Below are positions 1-11,071 of a stretch of 64,000 bases of DNA, one piece after another. The position numbers were made by a program, and so were the translations under genes. A model generated the notes under the pieces. It was not told the DNA's origin. It made no database searches and saw only the letters and a program-made list of their open reading frames with translations. Numbering within the stretch: the stretch's first letter is position 1; every line of letters begins with the position of its first letter. The DNA is from Ixodes scapularis (taxonomy: Eukaryota; Arthropoda; Arachnida; Ixodida; Ixodidae), in assembly GCF_016920785.2 (NCBI RefSeq), contig NW_024609857.1:134595094-134659093 (forward strand), in the 5' to 3' direction.

Positions 1-430
1 GGCACATTTTCTCACAGCAAGTATCACAAACCGCTCTCCTAATCTTAAAATTTGCTATTGATATAAATGAATTTCTGTTAATACTATCATTATAAGCGAG
101 ACATTCACGAGAAATTGGAACTGTAAGAACAAAACAAACTGACTGATAAGAACAGTAAAGTGGATACTTAGCTATGTTATAAAAGTTATCTACATTGCCC
201 CTAAAAAAAAAAAAGAAACAGCGCAAAGGTACACTCGTGCTTTGCCTTGCTACAAAAGTTGGGACAGACTGTTTTCTTCAAGAGAGCCCCAATATTGTTC
301 TCTGAAAGCTGTAATATCATTCACAAACAAAGATGTCCTTCACTCATGAAGGACATTTTTCAACATTCAAAACAGCAAATAACAGTGACAATTTTTTTTT
401 CTCCATTGGTCACTTTACACGGAGATAGGC
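1..430. other. Intergenic sequence, no gene seen
   Basis: AT-rich sequence with a short A-run near 200. No coding segment, RNA gene or repeat structure could be supported here. Confidence 0.5.
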
Positions 431-460
431 AAAACCAATGCGTTGTGGATAATTTGTTTG

Positions 461-1395
461 CTAGCGGATACTCCGAGCTTGCCAGGGGCGCTGCAATCGC
501 TTTTCGGCCGCGTTCCGCAGGAGTTGGCAGTATTGGCTTAAATGGTATTTGGTAACTTCGTCGCTGTGGGAAGTCTGTTGTGGCCTAATCATGACCGCAC
601 CTCTTGCAGTGGTAAGTGCAGCATTGATCCATCGGAGCTGTGGCCAAGGGCTCCACACCGGGAGCAGTGGGCTGTTCGGAACGCCGCTCCGAATTTCCCT
701 CCTGGCCGCAGTGGACATGTGCCCTCTTTATGCCCCAATACTCTCACATAACGCGGTGACCAGCGAGGTTGATGAGGTTGGGAACCGCCTTGTTCATCTC
801 GATGCGGACGACCTTCGTTACGGTGTACATAGAGGGACGGTCTTTAAGCGTCGGGTGCGAGACGCCGAGAATATTGCCGTACGGCCCGAGCACCGCTTGA
901 ATAACGTCGTCCGTTACATACGGCGGGAGTCGGAACACAAAGACATAAACCGTGCGTATCCCGACCTGTTCCAGTGGGACCGCGGCGGTACCAAGCAGCA
1001 GGCTGCCCTGCACTACCAACTTTTCGGCCGTCTGCGCTCAGTTGAAGGCGGCAAGAAACTTGCTTCCACCATGATGCTGAAGGTGACTTGCACCTTCAGC
1101 ACTGGCGATAATGGCAGCCAGGGTGTTGATGATGTGGTCCACAGGAATTTCAAACGGCGCTGAGAACACAAAGAACTGGACCGGGGGAATCCTGACCGTT
1201 AGCAGGGGTTGAGCTCCAGTGACGCGCGTGATGATGGTAGTCGCGGGCCACAGGGAGACGGTTCTTGCGAAGAATAAACAAAGAATGAACAAAGTCTACC
1301 TCAAAACCGCTGCTTGAAATGTCGACCAAACCTTTAACAACCATGTCTCCCGGTGAAAACCAAATGAGCGAAGAAGCCCGAGACCTGTTAAACAT
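461..1395 (-). pseudogene. Degraded retroelement gag/ORF1-like protein with zinc-knuckle remnant
   Basis: Read on the minus strand, four short open segments (1395-1150, 1292-1038, 1019-744, 718-461) follow one another in shifting frames and look like one broken protein. The best-preserved part (1019-744) reads as an RNA-binding-like fold with the motifs FRLPPYVTDD and GPYGNILGVSHP, then VTKVVRIEMNKAVPNLI. It is followed, after a stop, by Cys-rich pieces such as HCGQEG and CKRCGHD that resemble retroviral-type zinc knuckles. This order (basic nucleic-acid-binding region, then knuckles) is typical of ORF1/gag proteins of arthropod LINE or LTR retroelements. No reverse transcriptase lies next to it, so it is a truncated relic. 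The family assignment is inference. At least three frameshifts or stops are visible. Confidence 0.5.
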
Positions 1396-1542
1396 TTATG
1401 AATGCTCTTGTAAACCCACTTGTCTCCTCTAAGACGTTAATAGGTACAGCCGAAGGCCTTCGTCAAATCTCCAGATACATTGTCGTTTAGCATTTGCGCC
1501 TTCTAGTACCGGTGACAAAAGCAAGCTCGACAGTAGTGCCAG

Positions 1543-1690
1543 CAGGTGAAACCGGTTTTGAAGATAACCGGTTATCCGGTTATTCGAATTAACGAATCAT
1601 TCGAAGTTGAAAACCGGATAACCGGATATTCGAATAACCGAATAAACTTCTCAGTTATTCGGTTCTGTAAATATCAGAACATTCAACTAT
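1543..1690. repeat. AACCGGTTA / TTCGAATA-rich low-complexity palindromic block
   Basis: The block consists of closely spaced AACCGGTTA, CCGGTTATTCGAA and TTCGAATAACCGAATAA motifs in both orientations. Subterminal blocks like this are common in hAT elements. A similar block in the opposite orientation lies at 16381-16457, on the far side of the second satellite array. No gene is present. Confidence 0.6.
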
Positions 1691-1965
1691 TCAATATTCA
1701 GTAGTGGAATCAAGATTGTTCAGTCATTAAAATTATTTATCAAATTAGCTTTACGCTTTGAGGGTTTCCCTGTCTTCACAGTAGGATACCTATTGTGAAA
1801 ATCAACGGAACTAAAAGGAGCAAATAAGTGTTGCATTTCGGACAGGCTGGTTGTTCTCAGGTCAGTACTCAAAAGCTTAATCTTGGTCCCCGGTGAAAAA
1901 AAAAAAACTTTTACACCGGAGTGGTCCGTCCCCCGGTTTCTCAATTGCGTGAGCATAAACAAAAA

Positions 1966-4815
1966 TAAAGCTTCCCCGCTAAGTTTGACAGAAAACTTAA
2001 AGGACACATGCAAAGGAAAAAAAATTTTTTTTTAGACAGCTTAGATGGAAAAAGGATGTCATAAAACGATTTTACAACGAAGAAACAAAATTTTTAGAGC
2101 TATATTTACGGCGCTATACGAATTTGTAGTTGGCGCTCGCGGGAGCCGCCGCTGGTCACGTGGTGGGCCCGCGCGCCGCCGCGCTGCGTCGCCGCCGCAC
2201 GCTGAGTGTTGTGCGAACGCCGCTTCAACGCGTTTCTCCACGGCGCCGTCGCCGCCGCCGCACAAGTTCGCCTGCTTCGGGGCGCCGCCGCCGTCGTCTG
2301 ACCGGCGCACAGGTCTATCACGTCTGCTTGCGCTTTTTCAGGAGTTTCCTTTGGGCTCTAAAAGTTACTTATTCGTCTTGGTTTTTTGTTATACTTCAAA
2401 CAAAGATGAATAAGTTACTTTTAGAGGCCATAGGAAGCTTCCGAAAGAGCGCAAGCACCACGTGATAAATAAAGACCAGTCACGTGATAAATACAGACCA
2501 CTTTTCCGCGGTGCCCGCGGGCGCCAACTACAAATTCGTTTTGCGCCGTAAATATAGCTCTAAAAATTTTTTTTCTTCGTTGTAAAATCGTTTTATGGCG
2601 TCCTTTTTCCATCTAAGCCGTTTAAAAAAAATGTTTTTTTCCTTTGCATGTGTCCTTTAATGTATTTGACCTGACTTCAAGTGACCTAATAATTCAGGTT
2701 CCCTACTAAATTTAGCGGAAAGCTTTACGTCAAGGGACCTATGCATTATTTCAGGTTCCTCGCTAAATTTATCGGAAAATAGGCATCACGTTACCTATGC
2801 CCAAATTCAGTTTCCCCGCTAAATATGGCGGAAATATTAACGTCACGTGACCTGACGTCACGGGACTTACAGAATATTCAGGTCCCCCGCTAAATTTGGC
2901 GGAAAAATTAACGTCACGTGACCTGACGTCACGGGACTTACAGAATATTCAGGTCCCCCGCTAAATTTGGCGGAAAAATTGACGTCCTGTGACCTTTGCA
3001 CTAATTTTGTTTCCCCGCTAAATTTGGTGGAAAAATTGATGTCACGTGACCTGACGTCACGGGACTTACAGAATATTCAGGTCCCCCACTAAATTTGGCG
3101 GAAAAATTAACGTCACGTGACCTGACGTCACGGGACTTACAGAATATTCAGGTCCCCCGCTAAATTTGGCGGAAAAATTGACGTCCCATGACTTTTGCAC
3201 TAATTCTGTTTCCCCGCTATATTTGGTGGAAAAACTGATGTCTCGTGACCTGACGTCACGGGACTTACAGAATATTCAAGTCCCCCGCTAAATTTGGCGG
3301 AAAAATTAACGCCACGTGACCTGACGTCACGGGACTTACAGAATATTCAGGTCCCCTGCTAAATTTGTCGGAAAAATTGACGTCCCGTGACCTTTGCACT
3401 AATTCTGTTTCCCCGCTAAATTTGGTGGAAAAATTGATGTCACGTGACCTGACGTCACGGGACTTACAGAATATTCAAGTCCCCCGCTAAATTTGGCGGA
3501 AAAATTGACGTCCCGTGACTTTTGCACTAATTATGTTTCCCCGCTAAATTTGGTGGAAAAATTGATGTCACGTGACCTGACGTCACGGGACTTACAGAAT
3601 ATTCAAGTCCCCGCTAAATATGGTGGAAAAATTAACGTCACGTGACCTGACGTCACGGAATTTACAGAATATTCAAGTCCCCCGCTAAATTTGGCGGAAC
3701 AATTGACGTCCCGTGACCTTTGCACTAATTCTGTTTCCCCGCTAAATATGGCGGAAAAATTAACGTCACGTGACTTGACATCACGGGATTTACAGAATAT
3801 TCAAGTCCCCCGCTAAATTTGGCGGAAAAATTGACGTCCCGTGACCTTTGCACTAATTCTGTTTCCCCGCTAAATATGGCGGAAAAATTAACGTCACGTG
3901 ACCTGACGTCATGGGACTTACACAATATTCAGGTCCCCCGTTAAATTTGGCGGAAAAATTGACGTCCCGTGACCTTTGCACTAATTCTGTTTCCCCGCTA
4001 AATTTGGTGGAAAATTGATGTCACGTGACCTGACGTAACGGAACTTACAAAATATTCAGGTCCCCCGCTAAATTTGGCGGAAAAATTAACGTCCCGTGAC
4101 CTTTGCACTAATTCTGTTTCCCTGCTAAATTTGGTGGAAAAATTGATGACACGTGTCCTGACGTCGCGGGACTTACAGAATATTCAAGTGCCCCGCTAAA
4201 TTTGGCGGAAAAATTGACGTCCCGTGATCTTTGCACTAATTCTGTTTCCCCGCTAAATATGGCGGAAAAATTAACGTCACGTGACCTGACGTCACGGGAC
4301 TTACAGAATATTCAGGTCCCCTGCTAAATTTGGCGGAAAAATTGACGTCCCGTGACCTTTGCGCTAATTCTGTTTCCCCGCTAAATTTGGTGGAAAAATT
4401 GATGTCACGTGACCTGACGTCACGGGACTTACAGAATATTCAAGTCCCCTGCTAAATTTGGCGGAAAAATTGACGTCCCGTGACCTTTGCACAAATTCTG
4501 TTTCCTCGCTAAATTTGGTGAAAAAATTGATGTCACATAACATGAAATCACGTGACCTTCAGAGAAGTTCAGGTTCCCAGCTAAATTTAGCGGAAAAATT
4601 GTCATCGCGTGATTTATCCATCAATTCAGTTTCCCCGCTAAATTTGCCGGACATATTAATGTCATGTGACCTGACGTCATGGGACTTACAGGATATTTAG
4701 GTCCCCGCTAAATTTGGCTAAATTAGTATCCACACTAAATTTGGCGGAAAGATCGACGTCACGTGAGCTATGCGCCAATTCAATTTCCCCGCTAAATTTG
4801 GCGGGAAACCAGATC
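1966..4815 (+). repeat. Tandem satellite array 1 (71/128-bp units with CRE and E-box palindromes)
   Basis: A tandem repeat whose core is CCCCGCTAAATTTGGCGGAA followed by GACGTC and CACGTGACCTGACGTCACG. Start-to-start distances of GGGACTTACAGAATATTC are 71 bp (2862 to 2933, 3061 to 3132, 3260 to 3331) or 128 bp (2933 to 3061, 3132 to 3260, 3331 to 3459, 3459 to 3587). The array is therefore a higher-order mixture of a 71-bp unit and a 128-bp unit (71 plus 57). Copies carry scattered point differences and degrade towards both ends. The first recognisable half-unit (about 1966-1996) is separated from the rest by the MITE at 1997-2660. The array is the inverted counterpart of 13205-16190. Confidence 0.9.
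1997..2660. mobile_element. 664-bp MITE with ~150-bp terminal inverted repeats and TTAA ends, inserted in the satellite
   Basis: The left end TTAAAGGACACATGCAAAGG (from 1997) is mirrored by CCTTTGCATGTGTCCTTTAA (to 2660). Similarity continues inward for about 150 bp, including the sequences around 2040-2140 and 2515-2620. TTAA at both ends suits a piggyBac- or Kolobok-like target duplication. The core at 2150-2300 is strongly GC-rich (CGCCGCCG tracts), and a second inner stem lies at about 2350-2430. Satellite sequence lies on both sides, so the MITE entered after the array existed. Short open frames inside it are not credible genes. Confidence 0.85.
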
Positions 4816-5339
4816 ACGACATCAAAATCATTTATTCATCAACAACGTATCGACGCTAAATCAAGGCAACATCCTTTCAATATCAGATCACCGTATGACT
4901 CAGGATCGGCGCAATAAGAATCGATCGTTATCGGCATATCGTCGCATAAGCAGCACAACTGGCGTGCTGCTTATTATTCGGCTGGCCATGGGACTAAACG
5001 TTACAGCGTTGTGATGAACGAAAGTTATCGGCACATCTACCATATTTTATTATTCCGTGGGGAATTTACGTGTAAGAATTTTTTCGTGAAGAAGTTCCTT
5101 CTGAAATACTCACCGACATGTGGTTTGTGGTACCTGCACGACACTGATAATACAAACGCGACATCGGTGGTTTTTGTATCCTTAAAAACGATTTTGGATA
5201 ACACTAAATATTTTGGTTTTGATTAAATCGCGAAGTTATTTCTTTTCACCACACAAGTGAATTTAATAAAAGCCTTAATAAAAAGAAGAAAAAAAGAAAA
5301 TCCGGCGATTGATTGTTCGCGCTAACAATGTCGCGCTCT
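4816..5339. other. Non-coding spacer, nothing recognised
   Basis: Sequence between the satellite array and the motif-rich region upstream of the hAT transposase. No gene or repeat structure could be supported. Confidence 0.4.
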
Positions 5340-5765
5340 GTACATTTCGGAGTCACGCGGTTTAGAGAAGCTCGTTTTAGTGAATGCCCTTTTACCGACC
5401 CCAGTTTATCAAATTTGTTTATAGAGAAACCCAGTTTAGAGAAAATGTAGATGAGCCTCCTTTTAGCGGATTCGGCCGTCGCGAAGTGGCGTGTGCGGAT
5501 AAGTCAGCTGAGTTAACATTTTTGTAATGAGCCGCCGCAGACTGCCGTCACGAAGCGGCGGGAGCTCAGCGGGGGGCTTGGGTTAGCACGCTCACCAGTG
5601 ATACACACGCGAAGTAGAAAACCCTTTTTAAATAGCGTCCCCTTTTCGATAAACGGCATTTGTCTAAACTGAGGCTCTGATTTCTCTAAACTGTGCTTCG
5701 CTAAAACGTGCCCGTTCTCTAAAACGTGCTTCGACGAAATCGCATTTTATTAACCGTAGTAAACC
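5340..5765. repeat. Short ~15-bp repeats in two opposed blocks (pentapeptide-like when translated)
   Basis: Two clusters of a degenerate ~15-bp motif, CGTTTTAGNGAANC, lie about 200 bp apart in opposite orientations: about 5355-5450 on plus and about 5760-5645 on minus. Read as codons, the plus block gives ARFSE-CPFTD-like pentads. The minus block gives EARFRERARFSEAQFRE. The region between holds GC-rich sequence with GCCGCCGCAGACT. This may be a fold-back element or a decayed pentapeptide-like coding repeat. It lies about 0.8-1.2 kb upstream of the hAT start codon. Confidence 0.5.
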
Positions 5766-6048
5766 GTACACTTGACATGGCAGCAGATGTGCTTGTTTCA
5801 ATTCGTTTTTTTCTACGGTGGCGACTAGACTATTTACGGCCGCAAAATGACTGTACATTTCCGAGGGGAGTATTGATTGTCGACCGCTTGCCAGCGAAAT
5901 CGCCTATGTTCAGAGGTCGTGCTTTTGTTCGATCGGATCACCTGCAAAATTAAATTTATAAACGACTATTTTTCTCCAATTCACTTAGCCCATTACGTGT
6001 AAGAGCTTCTCACTTATATTTATTTAGTTTTCGTTTGCGAAATATGCA

Positions 6049-6552
6049 TTGATGCAGACAAATCCCCGCCCGTTCTTAGCAGTGTTAGTTGACGAGCGTC
6101 CGGTCTGCCGCGTTAGCAGACGAACTTCCGTTTGTTTGCTCGCGTTCGCAAACAAACCTCCATTTTTTTTAGCGTTAGCAGACGAACCCCAGTTATTTAT
6201 TTTTTTTATCGCTTTAACAAAACAAGAACTCCGGGTTTTTTTGTTTTTTTTTTCTCCGCATTACCAGACGAAGTATCGCTCTTCGCTCGAGCAGACGAAT
6301 GCACGTTATTCGCTAATGTTAGGTGACGAACTCCCGTTTTTCGCTCGCGTTAGCAGACAAATCCCCGCATTTTATTCGCATTATCAAACAAACCTCCGTT
6401 TTTTTGCCCGCTTTAACAGACAAAGCCCAATTTTTTTGCTCCTACTACCAGACGAACCCCCGCTCTTCAGTACTGTTAGCAGACGAACACCGGTTCTTCG
6501 GTGGCGTTGTCAGACAGACATCACCTGCCATTGGTATTCCAGCTCGTTTTGA
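6049..6552 (+). repeat. Degenerate ~30-45-bp minisatellite, TTAGCAGACGAAC units
   Basis: At least ten imperfect units start with (T/A)NAGACGAA(C/T)CCCCG and end in a pyrimidine-rich stretch and GCGTTAG. An uninterrupted frame runs through the block and gives repeated RRTPVF-, DEPPLF-like phrases, but the composition is what a tandem repeat gives by chance. The block lies immediately upstream of the BED-finger exon and could be a 5-prime leader or promoter repeat of the transposon. The 18-bp core TAGCAGACGAACTTCCGT recurs at 29199. Confidence 0.6.
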
Positions 6553-6608
6553 GACATCGAGTTTGAATTTTCGCTCTGACCAAAAACCAAGCTCGGTCCC
6601 TGGTAGTG

Positions 6609-6781
6609 ATGGGCAAATTGCGAAGCTGGATGTGGCAACACGCGACAAGATCTTTGGACGGCACAACGGCGCAGTGCAATATTTGTGACGAGATTTTTCA
6701 AACTAACATGTCTACGTCGTCCGTCGCAACGCACCTGTCAAAGGAGCATGGACTTCAAAAAACAACAACAAAACGTCAATG
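6609..6781 (+). pseudogene. hAT transposase exon 1: BED zinc finger
   Basis: An ATG at 6609 opens a frame that encodes MGKLRSWMWQHATRS and then a BED-type finger: QCNICDEIF supplies the C-x2-C pair and THLSKEHG supplies the H-x4-H pair. BED fingers are the DNA-binding module of many hAT transposases. The frame runs to CAATG followed by a consensus donor GTAAGT at 6782-6787. A matching acceptor at 8640-8641 joins it, in phase (TG plus C), to the second exon. The short start fits a single N-terminal BED exon. It is listed as part of a pseudogene because the second exon is frameshifted, although this exon itself is intact. Confidence 0.75.
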
Positions 6782-8641
6782 GTAAGTAACAAAACACTAC
6801 TTGTGAACACAATTGTATATTGCTTCGAGGTGCATCTTTTAGGATCTCATGAAATGCGACACGTCGAATCAGTAGCGTTAAAAAGAAACTGCTAATAAAT
6901 GACCAACCGGTTTCGGGCGCGCAGTATTAACCTACGCACCGCATAAAGCCGAAGGTCCGCGAGAGTGACCAACTGGTGGTGATAAAATGCAAAAGTTTCA
7001 AAATTTCAGCTCATCACATTATCTAGATGAAAGGATGATACTGATCATCAAATTTTATTTATGGCCGAGCCCAGCTACGCCCAGTATTGCTCAAACCATA
7101 AAATGGCATTCTTGGCGCTGGCAGCATTTATTTCAGTGAGAGAAGGTCTGAGAAAGAAAGAAAACATTATTTACTTTCTCGCTAACATGATTTTTTTTAA
7201 AAAGTGTTAGTGAAGACCATGATGTAATTTCTTTGTTTGAAGAATAATAATAGGTGGGCGACTGCCCATAAAGACATGTTTAACGTAATTTATGCTTCAG
7301 ACAACGCCATGATCTCAAACTTTCAATATTTCTAACCAGCGCTGGAATCACATTGGGAGCAAGTTCCATCTTTATGCGAGGCACAGCTTATTATTGCGGG
7401 TCAAAAAACAATGTATCGATTTCTCGATCAGACTCAGTAGCTGCAATACTTAATAAACAAAACTACGCGGTGGGCTAATAAAAAGAGGAGGGGAGAAAAT
7501 CTGTCTACTTCTTGAACGCAGGATGCGGTGACGTCAGAGAGCTGAGCTCTCATTAAGAAGTAACGAGTGTGGACACGAAGGATGGCGGGCTTTATATCTA
7601 GTATCGTCCGCTTCCCGTGCAGAGTGGTGTCAGGGTCAGGCGTTTGGGCGCCGAATGCCAGCTTCATCTGCTAGTCTTAACAATGGTTGCCTTCATTATT
7701 TTTGGCTTTCCGAGATCGCCGGCTCTTAACGGTCGAAGACCTAGTCTTCAAGAAAAGGAAAACGAAATGCCGAGGAGCGTACGCTGCTTGCGGTGGCTAA
7801 CAATTAACGGCCAGACGCGCTGTACAACGCTGAACCCACCGCGTAGTAAATGTCCTCTCGAGACCGAAAAGCAGCTGGTAGGCCGGAGCTTCGTCGCGCA
7901 CGTGATTACTAACTCTAACCGTACCTTCTTTGCTACTCTGCTTTACTTTCGCCGTGTAACTAACTTTTGTTACCCGCAAGCTGAGTTATTTCTGAAGTAG
8001 GCTCTTGATTAACTATGTTTTGTTCCTCATCGGTAGTTAAATATGGGCCTTACTTTTGATAGCATTAAGTTTACTATTAATAGGTGTGCACCACTTCTTG
8101 TAGATTTTTGGTAGTTTATCAAATGAGACAAACATTCAAACAAGATAGTCATAAAACAAGATTTGCTTAAAACAAAATTACTTCTCGATGAGGCATTTAT
8201 GACAGCTACGAGCATCTCGAAGCTTGACTTTTTAGTCAAGCTTCGGTTCTGTGGTTCTATCGGCGCTTGGCTCACTCCAAAGCAACTCGGTGACAACTTT
8301 AAAAAAGTTAGACGTGACGTGTTCATGCGAGAACTGTAATTTTGAGCCAAATATTTTTTTTTTCAATTTGCTTTTATTATTACCATAAGCGAAGTAATTT
8401 TCGGTTATTGAGCATTAAAAAAATGAACTGCTCGAAAAGAGCTGTACATGGCAGTAGACATGCGATCTCACTTCATAATTGCCAAGAAGAAGATAATTGT
8501 CAATTCCTGATTCAGGTTCAAGTGAATGTGCTTAAAATACCCACCTGTCTCTATTAAGTATAAAATGCCACTGTGTAAATAAATATCTTGCAAAACTGTG
8601 TACACAGGCACGACTTGACATGCTGACTTTGTTTCTTATAG
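6782..8641 (+). other. Intron of the hAT transposase gene
   Basis: The intron runs from donor GTAAGT (6782) to an acceptor reading TTTCTTATAG (8632-8641). The 1.86-kb interval is AT-rich and has no coding segment that I can support. A short inverted repeat, GAAGCTTGACT/AGTCAAGCTTC, lies near 8219-8245. Confidence 0.6.
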
Positions 8642-10295
8642 CCAGCCTACCCTGGATGAGAGAGACACCGACGAGTCTACTACTGATGACCCTCCTGGCA
8701 GCACCGAGGACACTAGACCTGCAACGTCTCAGTCATCAATCATGCATAAACCAAGAAGAAAGCGAACAAGATGCACAGAGAGGCAGGAGAAGATTGACCA
8801 GGCGCTAGCAAAAATGATAGCTGTCAACCTGTTGCCCCTGTCATTCACAACAAGTTCCGGATTCAGGAACTTTATGGAGGTGGTCGAGCCAAGTTATAAA
8901 GCACCTTCGATATCTACGTTAAAAAGCCGTATGAGCCTGCTGCATGAGCAACTAAAAGTGAAGGTGACGTTTCAACTCAACTTGGCATCTGCGTAGCTCT
9001 CACCTCTGACTGTTGGATGTCTAGGGCGCAAGACTCCTACATTAAAGTGACTGCGCACACCTTGAACTATGACTGGAAACCGCAATCCTTTGCATTGGCA
9101 ACGGAGGAAATGGATCAGCGACACACAGCAGAAAACCTTATGATGCGCATGCAACAAGTAATCTCGCATTGGAACCTGGACTGCAAGGTTACAGCTGTAG
9201 TCACAGATAACGCAGTCAATGGAACGAACGCGGTAGAAGGCTTTCCGTGCCTTTTAGAGTCGAGGGATTTGACTTGTTCAGCACACAGTCTTCATCTAAG
9301 CGTGAACAAGGGCATGAATATCCACGAAATTGAATCCCTCTGCAGAAAGGCTGGGAAATTGGTGGCTCACTTCAAGCACTCAACAATAGCCAGTGACGGG
9401 CTCAGTAGAAGGCAGGAGCAGCTTGGATTACTCCCAGAGCGCTTAACACAAAGCTGCCCTACGAGATGGAATTTGACGTACCAAATGCTCACAAAACTGA
9501 TCAAAAATATACCAGCAATTCAGAGCGTGCTTGTTGATCGCACAGTCGTAACAGTGAAAGTAGCACGGAATCTTGAAATATGTGAGCAGGAGTGGGACAC
9601 CATCCGGGAACTGTGTGACGTTCTCGAGCACTTTACTTAGCTACTACAGTACTGTGTAGCGACACCGCATCCCCAGTGTCCATGGTTCGCCCTGTGGTGA
9701 GGGCGCTCATGGTGAAACTCGAGCCCCAATTTACAGATCACCCCCTGCTAGGAAGGTTCAAGGAAGTTGTTCGGTTAGAGATCATTCGCCGCTTTTCCAT
9801 GGAGTGGGACCCACGGGAAAGCGCAGTCTGCGCACGTCAGAGGGCTTCGTTTTTAGATCCCAGGTATAAAGACCTGCAGTGTGAGGAGCCCAGTGCCAGG
9901 CAAGAAATCCGTACTAACATTATGAACTTGTTGAGAGACACGACACCTTCGGTCGGCGAAGACGGGGCGAGCACGAGCCAACCGCAAGCAACTGCGCTCG
10001 ACAGACTTCTTAACACCCAGCCGTCTTCCAGCGACCTTTCGAAGCTTACCTGTCCGAGCCACAGCTGGGGCACAACTTGGACGCTCTCAAATGGTGGAAA
10101 GACCACGAGTCCAAGTTCACAGCTGTCGCGCAACTTGCGATGAAGTATATCTGCATCCCTGCCTCGTCCGCGAGCTCCGAGCGCGTATTTTCTACAGCCG
10201 GAAATATAGTTACGGCTAAGAGAAGCTGCCTTCTGCCAGAAAACGCCAGTTCGCTGGTGTTTCTGTATCAAAATAGGTCGTACTTTAACAGCTAA
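8642..10295 (+). pseudogene. hAT (BED/ZBED-type) transposase, main exon with three frameshifts
   Basis: The segment encodes the RNase H-like transposase and the C-terminal dimerisation domain of a hAT element. The first part has IDQALAKMIAVNLLPLSF and FMEVVEPSYKAPS, typical of the region before the first catalytic Asp. After a frameshift near 8965-8990 comes ALTSDCWMS...YIKVTAHTLNYDW (first catalytic region), then VVTDNAVNGTNA (second Asp region), CSAHSLHLSV (CxxH) and CPTRWN. A second frameshift near 9637 leads into SMVRPVVRAL and ASFLDPRYKDL. A third near 10045 leads into LDALKWWKDH and the hallmark IPASSASSERVFSTAGNIV. The stop is at 10293-10295. Each break is compatible with one inserted or lost base, so decay and assembly error are both possible. 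Together with the BED exon the reading frame would be of ordinary hAT length. Confidence 0.9.
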
Positions 10296-11063
10296 AATGA
10301 CGTATGGCTCTTAAAAATCTACAACATTGATGAAGAACCGCTATGACAGTTTGAATACGTTTTTAATCATTTTTGTCGTAATATTCACGCAAGAAGATGT
10401 GCGTCCTTTTTAATAATTTTGTAAAATGCACAAGACATTTTATGAACGAAATAATTTGTTAAAGGAGTAAGATAAATATGGCGTTATAAACTTTTGCTTA
10501 CGACAAATCGGCACAGTTCATTCCGCATTCAGTATAGCTATAAAGATGCAGGCGACTTCCAGCCGCTCTATGAGAGAAAGTAACCCATGTACGTTTCTTT
10601 TTATCAAAGGGATACTAATATTCAGCATTACGGAAAAAAAACCTAGGAACCCACAAAGGACAGAAAAGGGAGACAGAGTATGTGTTCTCTTCTTGTCCTT
10701 CGTCGTGTTTTAGCGTTTTTTTTTTTTTTGTCATTTATAAGTTACAACCAACTCGCGCATCTTTCAACAGTGATTGAACTTAAACTGGTACTTGTGCATC
10801 AAGCTTGTTTCTTTTTGTACATATCCTAATTAACGCGATAATTACACAACCTATATTCGTAGTATATTTATGTTCATCTTAAGAGGTTGGATATCTGATT
10901 TTGTGTGTGTGTACGATATTGGGTTGATATTAAAAATTGAGAAAACACTGAAATGACGTACTGGGTGAATGTATAAAAGAATGGATGTTTTGTTTTCTAT
11001 TTGAGCTGACCAAAAAGCTTTGTCAATAAATTTCCATCGGAATATCACCGTTCTCTCCAGGAA
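10296..11063. other. 3-prime region of the hAT gene, no further gene
   Basis: AT-rich non-coding sequence with T-runs near 10720. No convincing terminal inverted repeat for the BED-hAT was found here. AATAAATA-like signals occur, but none could be assigned. Confidence 0.4.
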
Positions 11064-11071
11064 CCTGAATG

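Noticed and set aside
2045..2465. Arg/Ala-rich small proteins in the GC-rich MITE core
   Set aside because: Open frames on both strands arise from CGCCGCCG tracts inside a non-coding MITE.
6049..6552. 167-codon frame upstream of the hAT gene as a protein
   Set aside because: It only traces a degenerate minisatellite; the composition is Phe/Arg-rich from T-runs and AGACGAA repeats.
6590..6615. hAT left terminus at TAGTGATGGGCAAA before the BED exon
   Set aside because: The motif resembles some hAT ends, but it overlaps the start codon and no inverted partner was found downstream of the gene.
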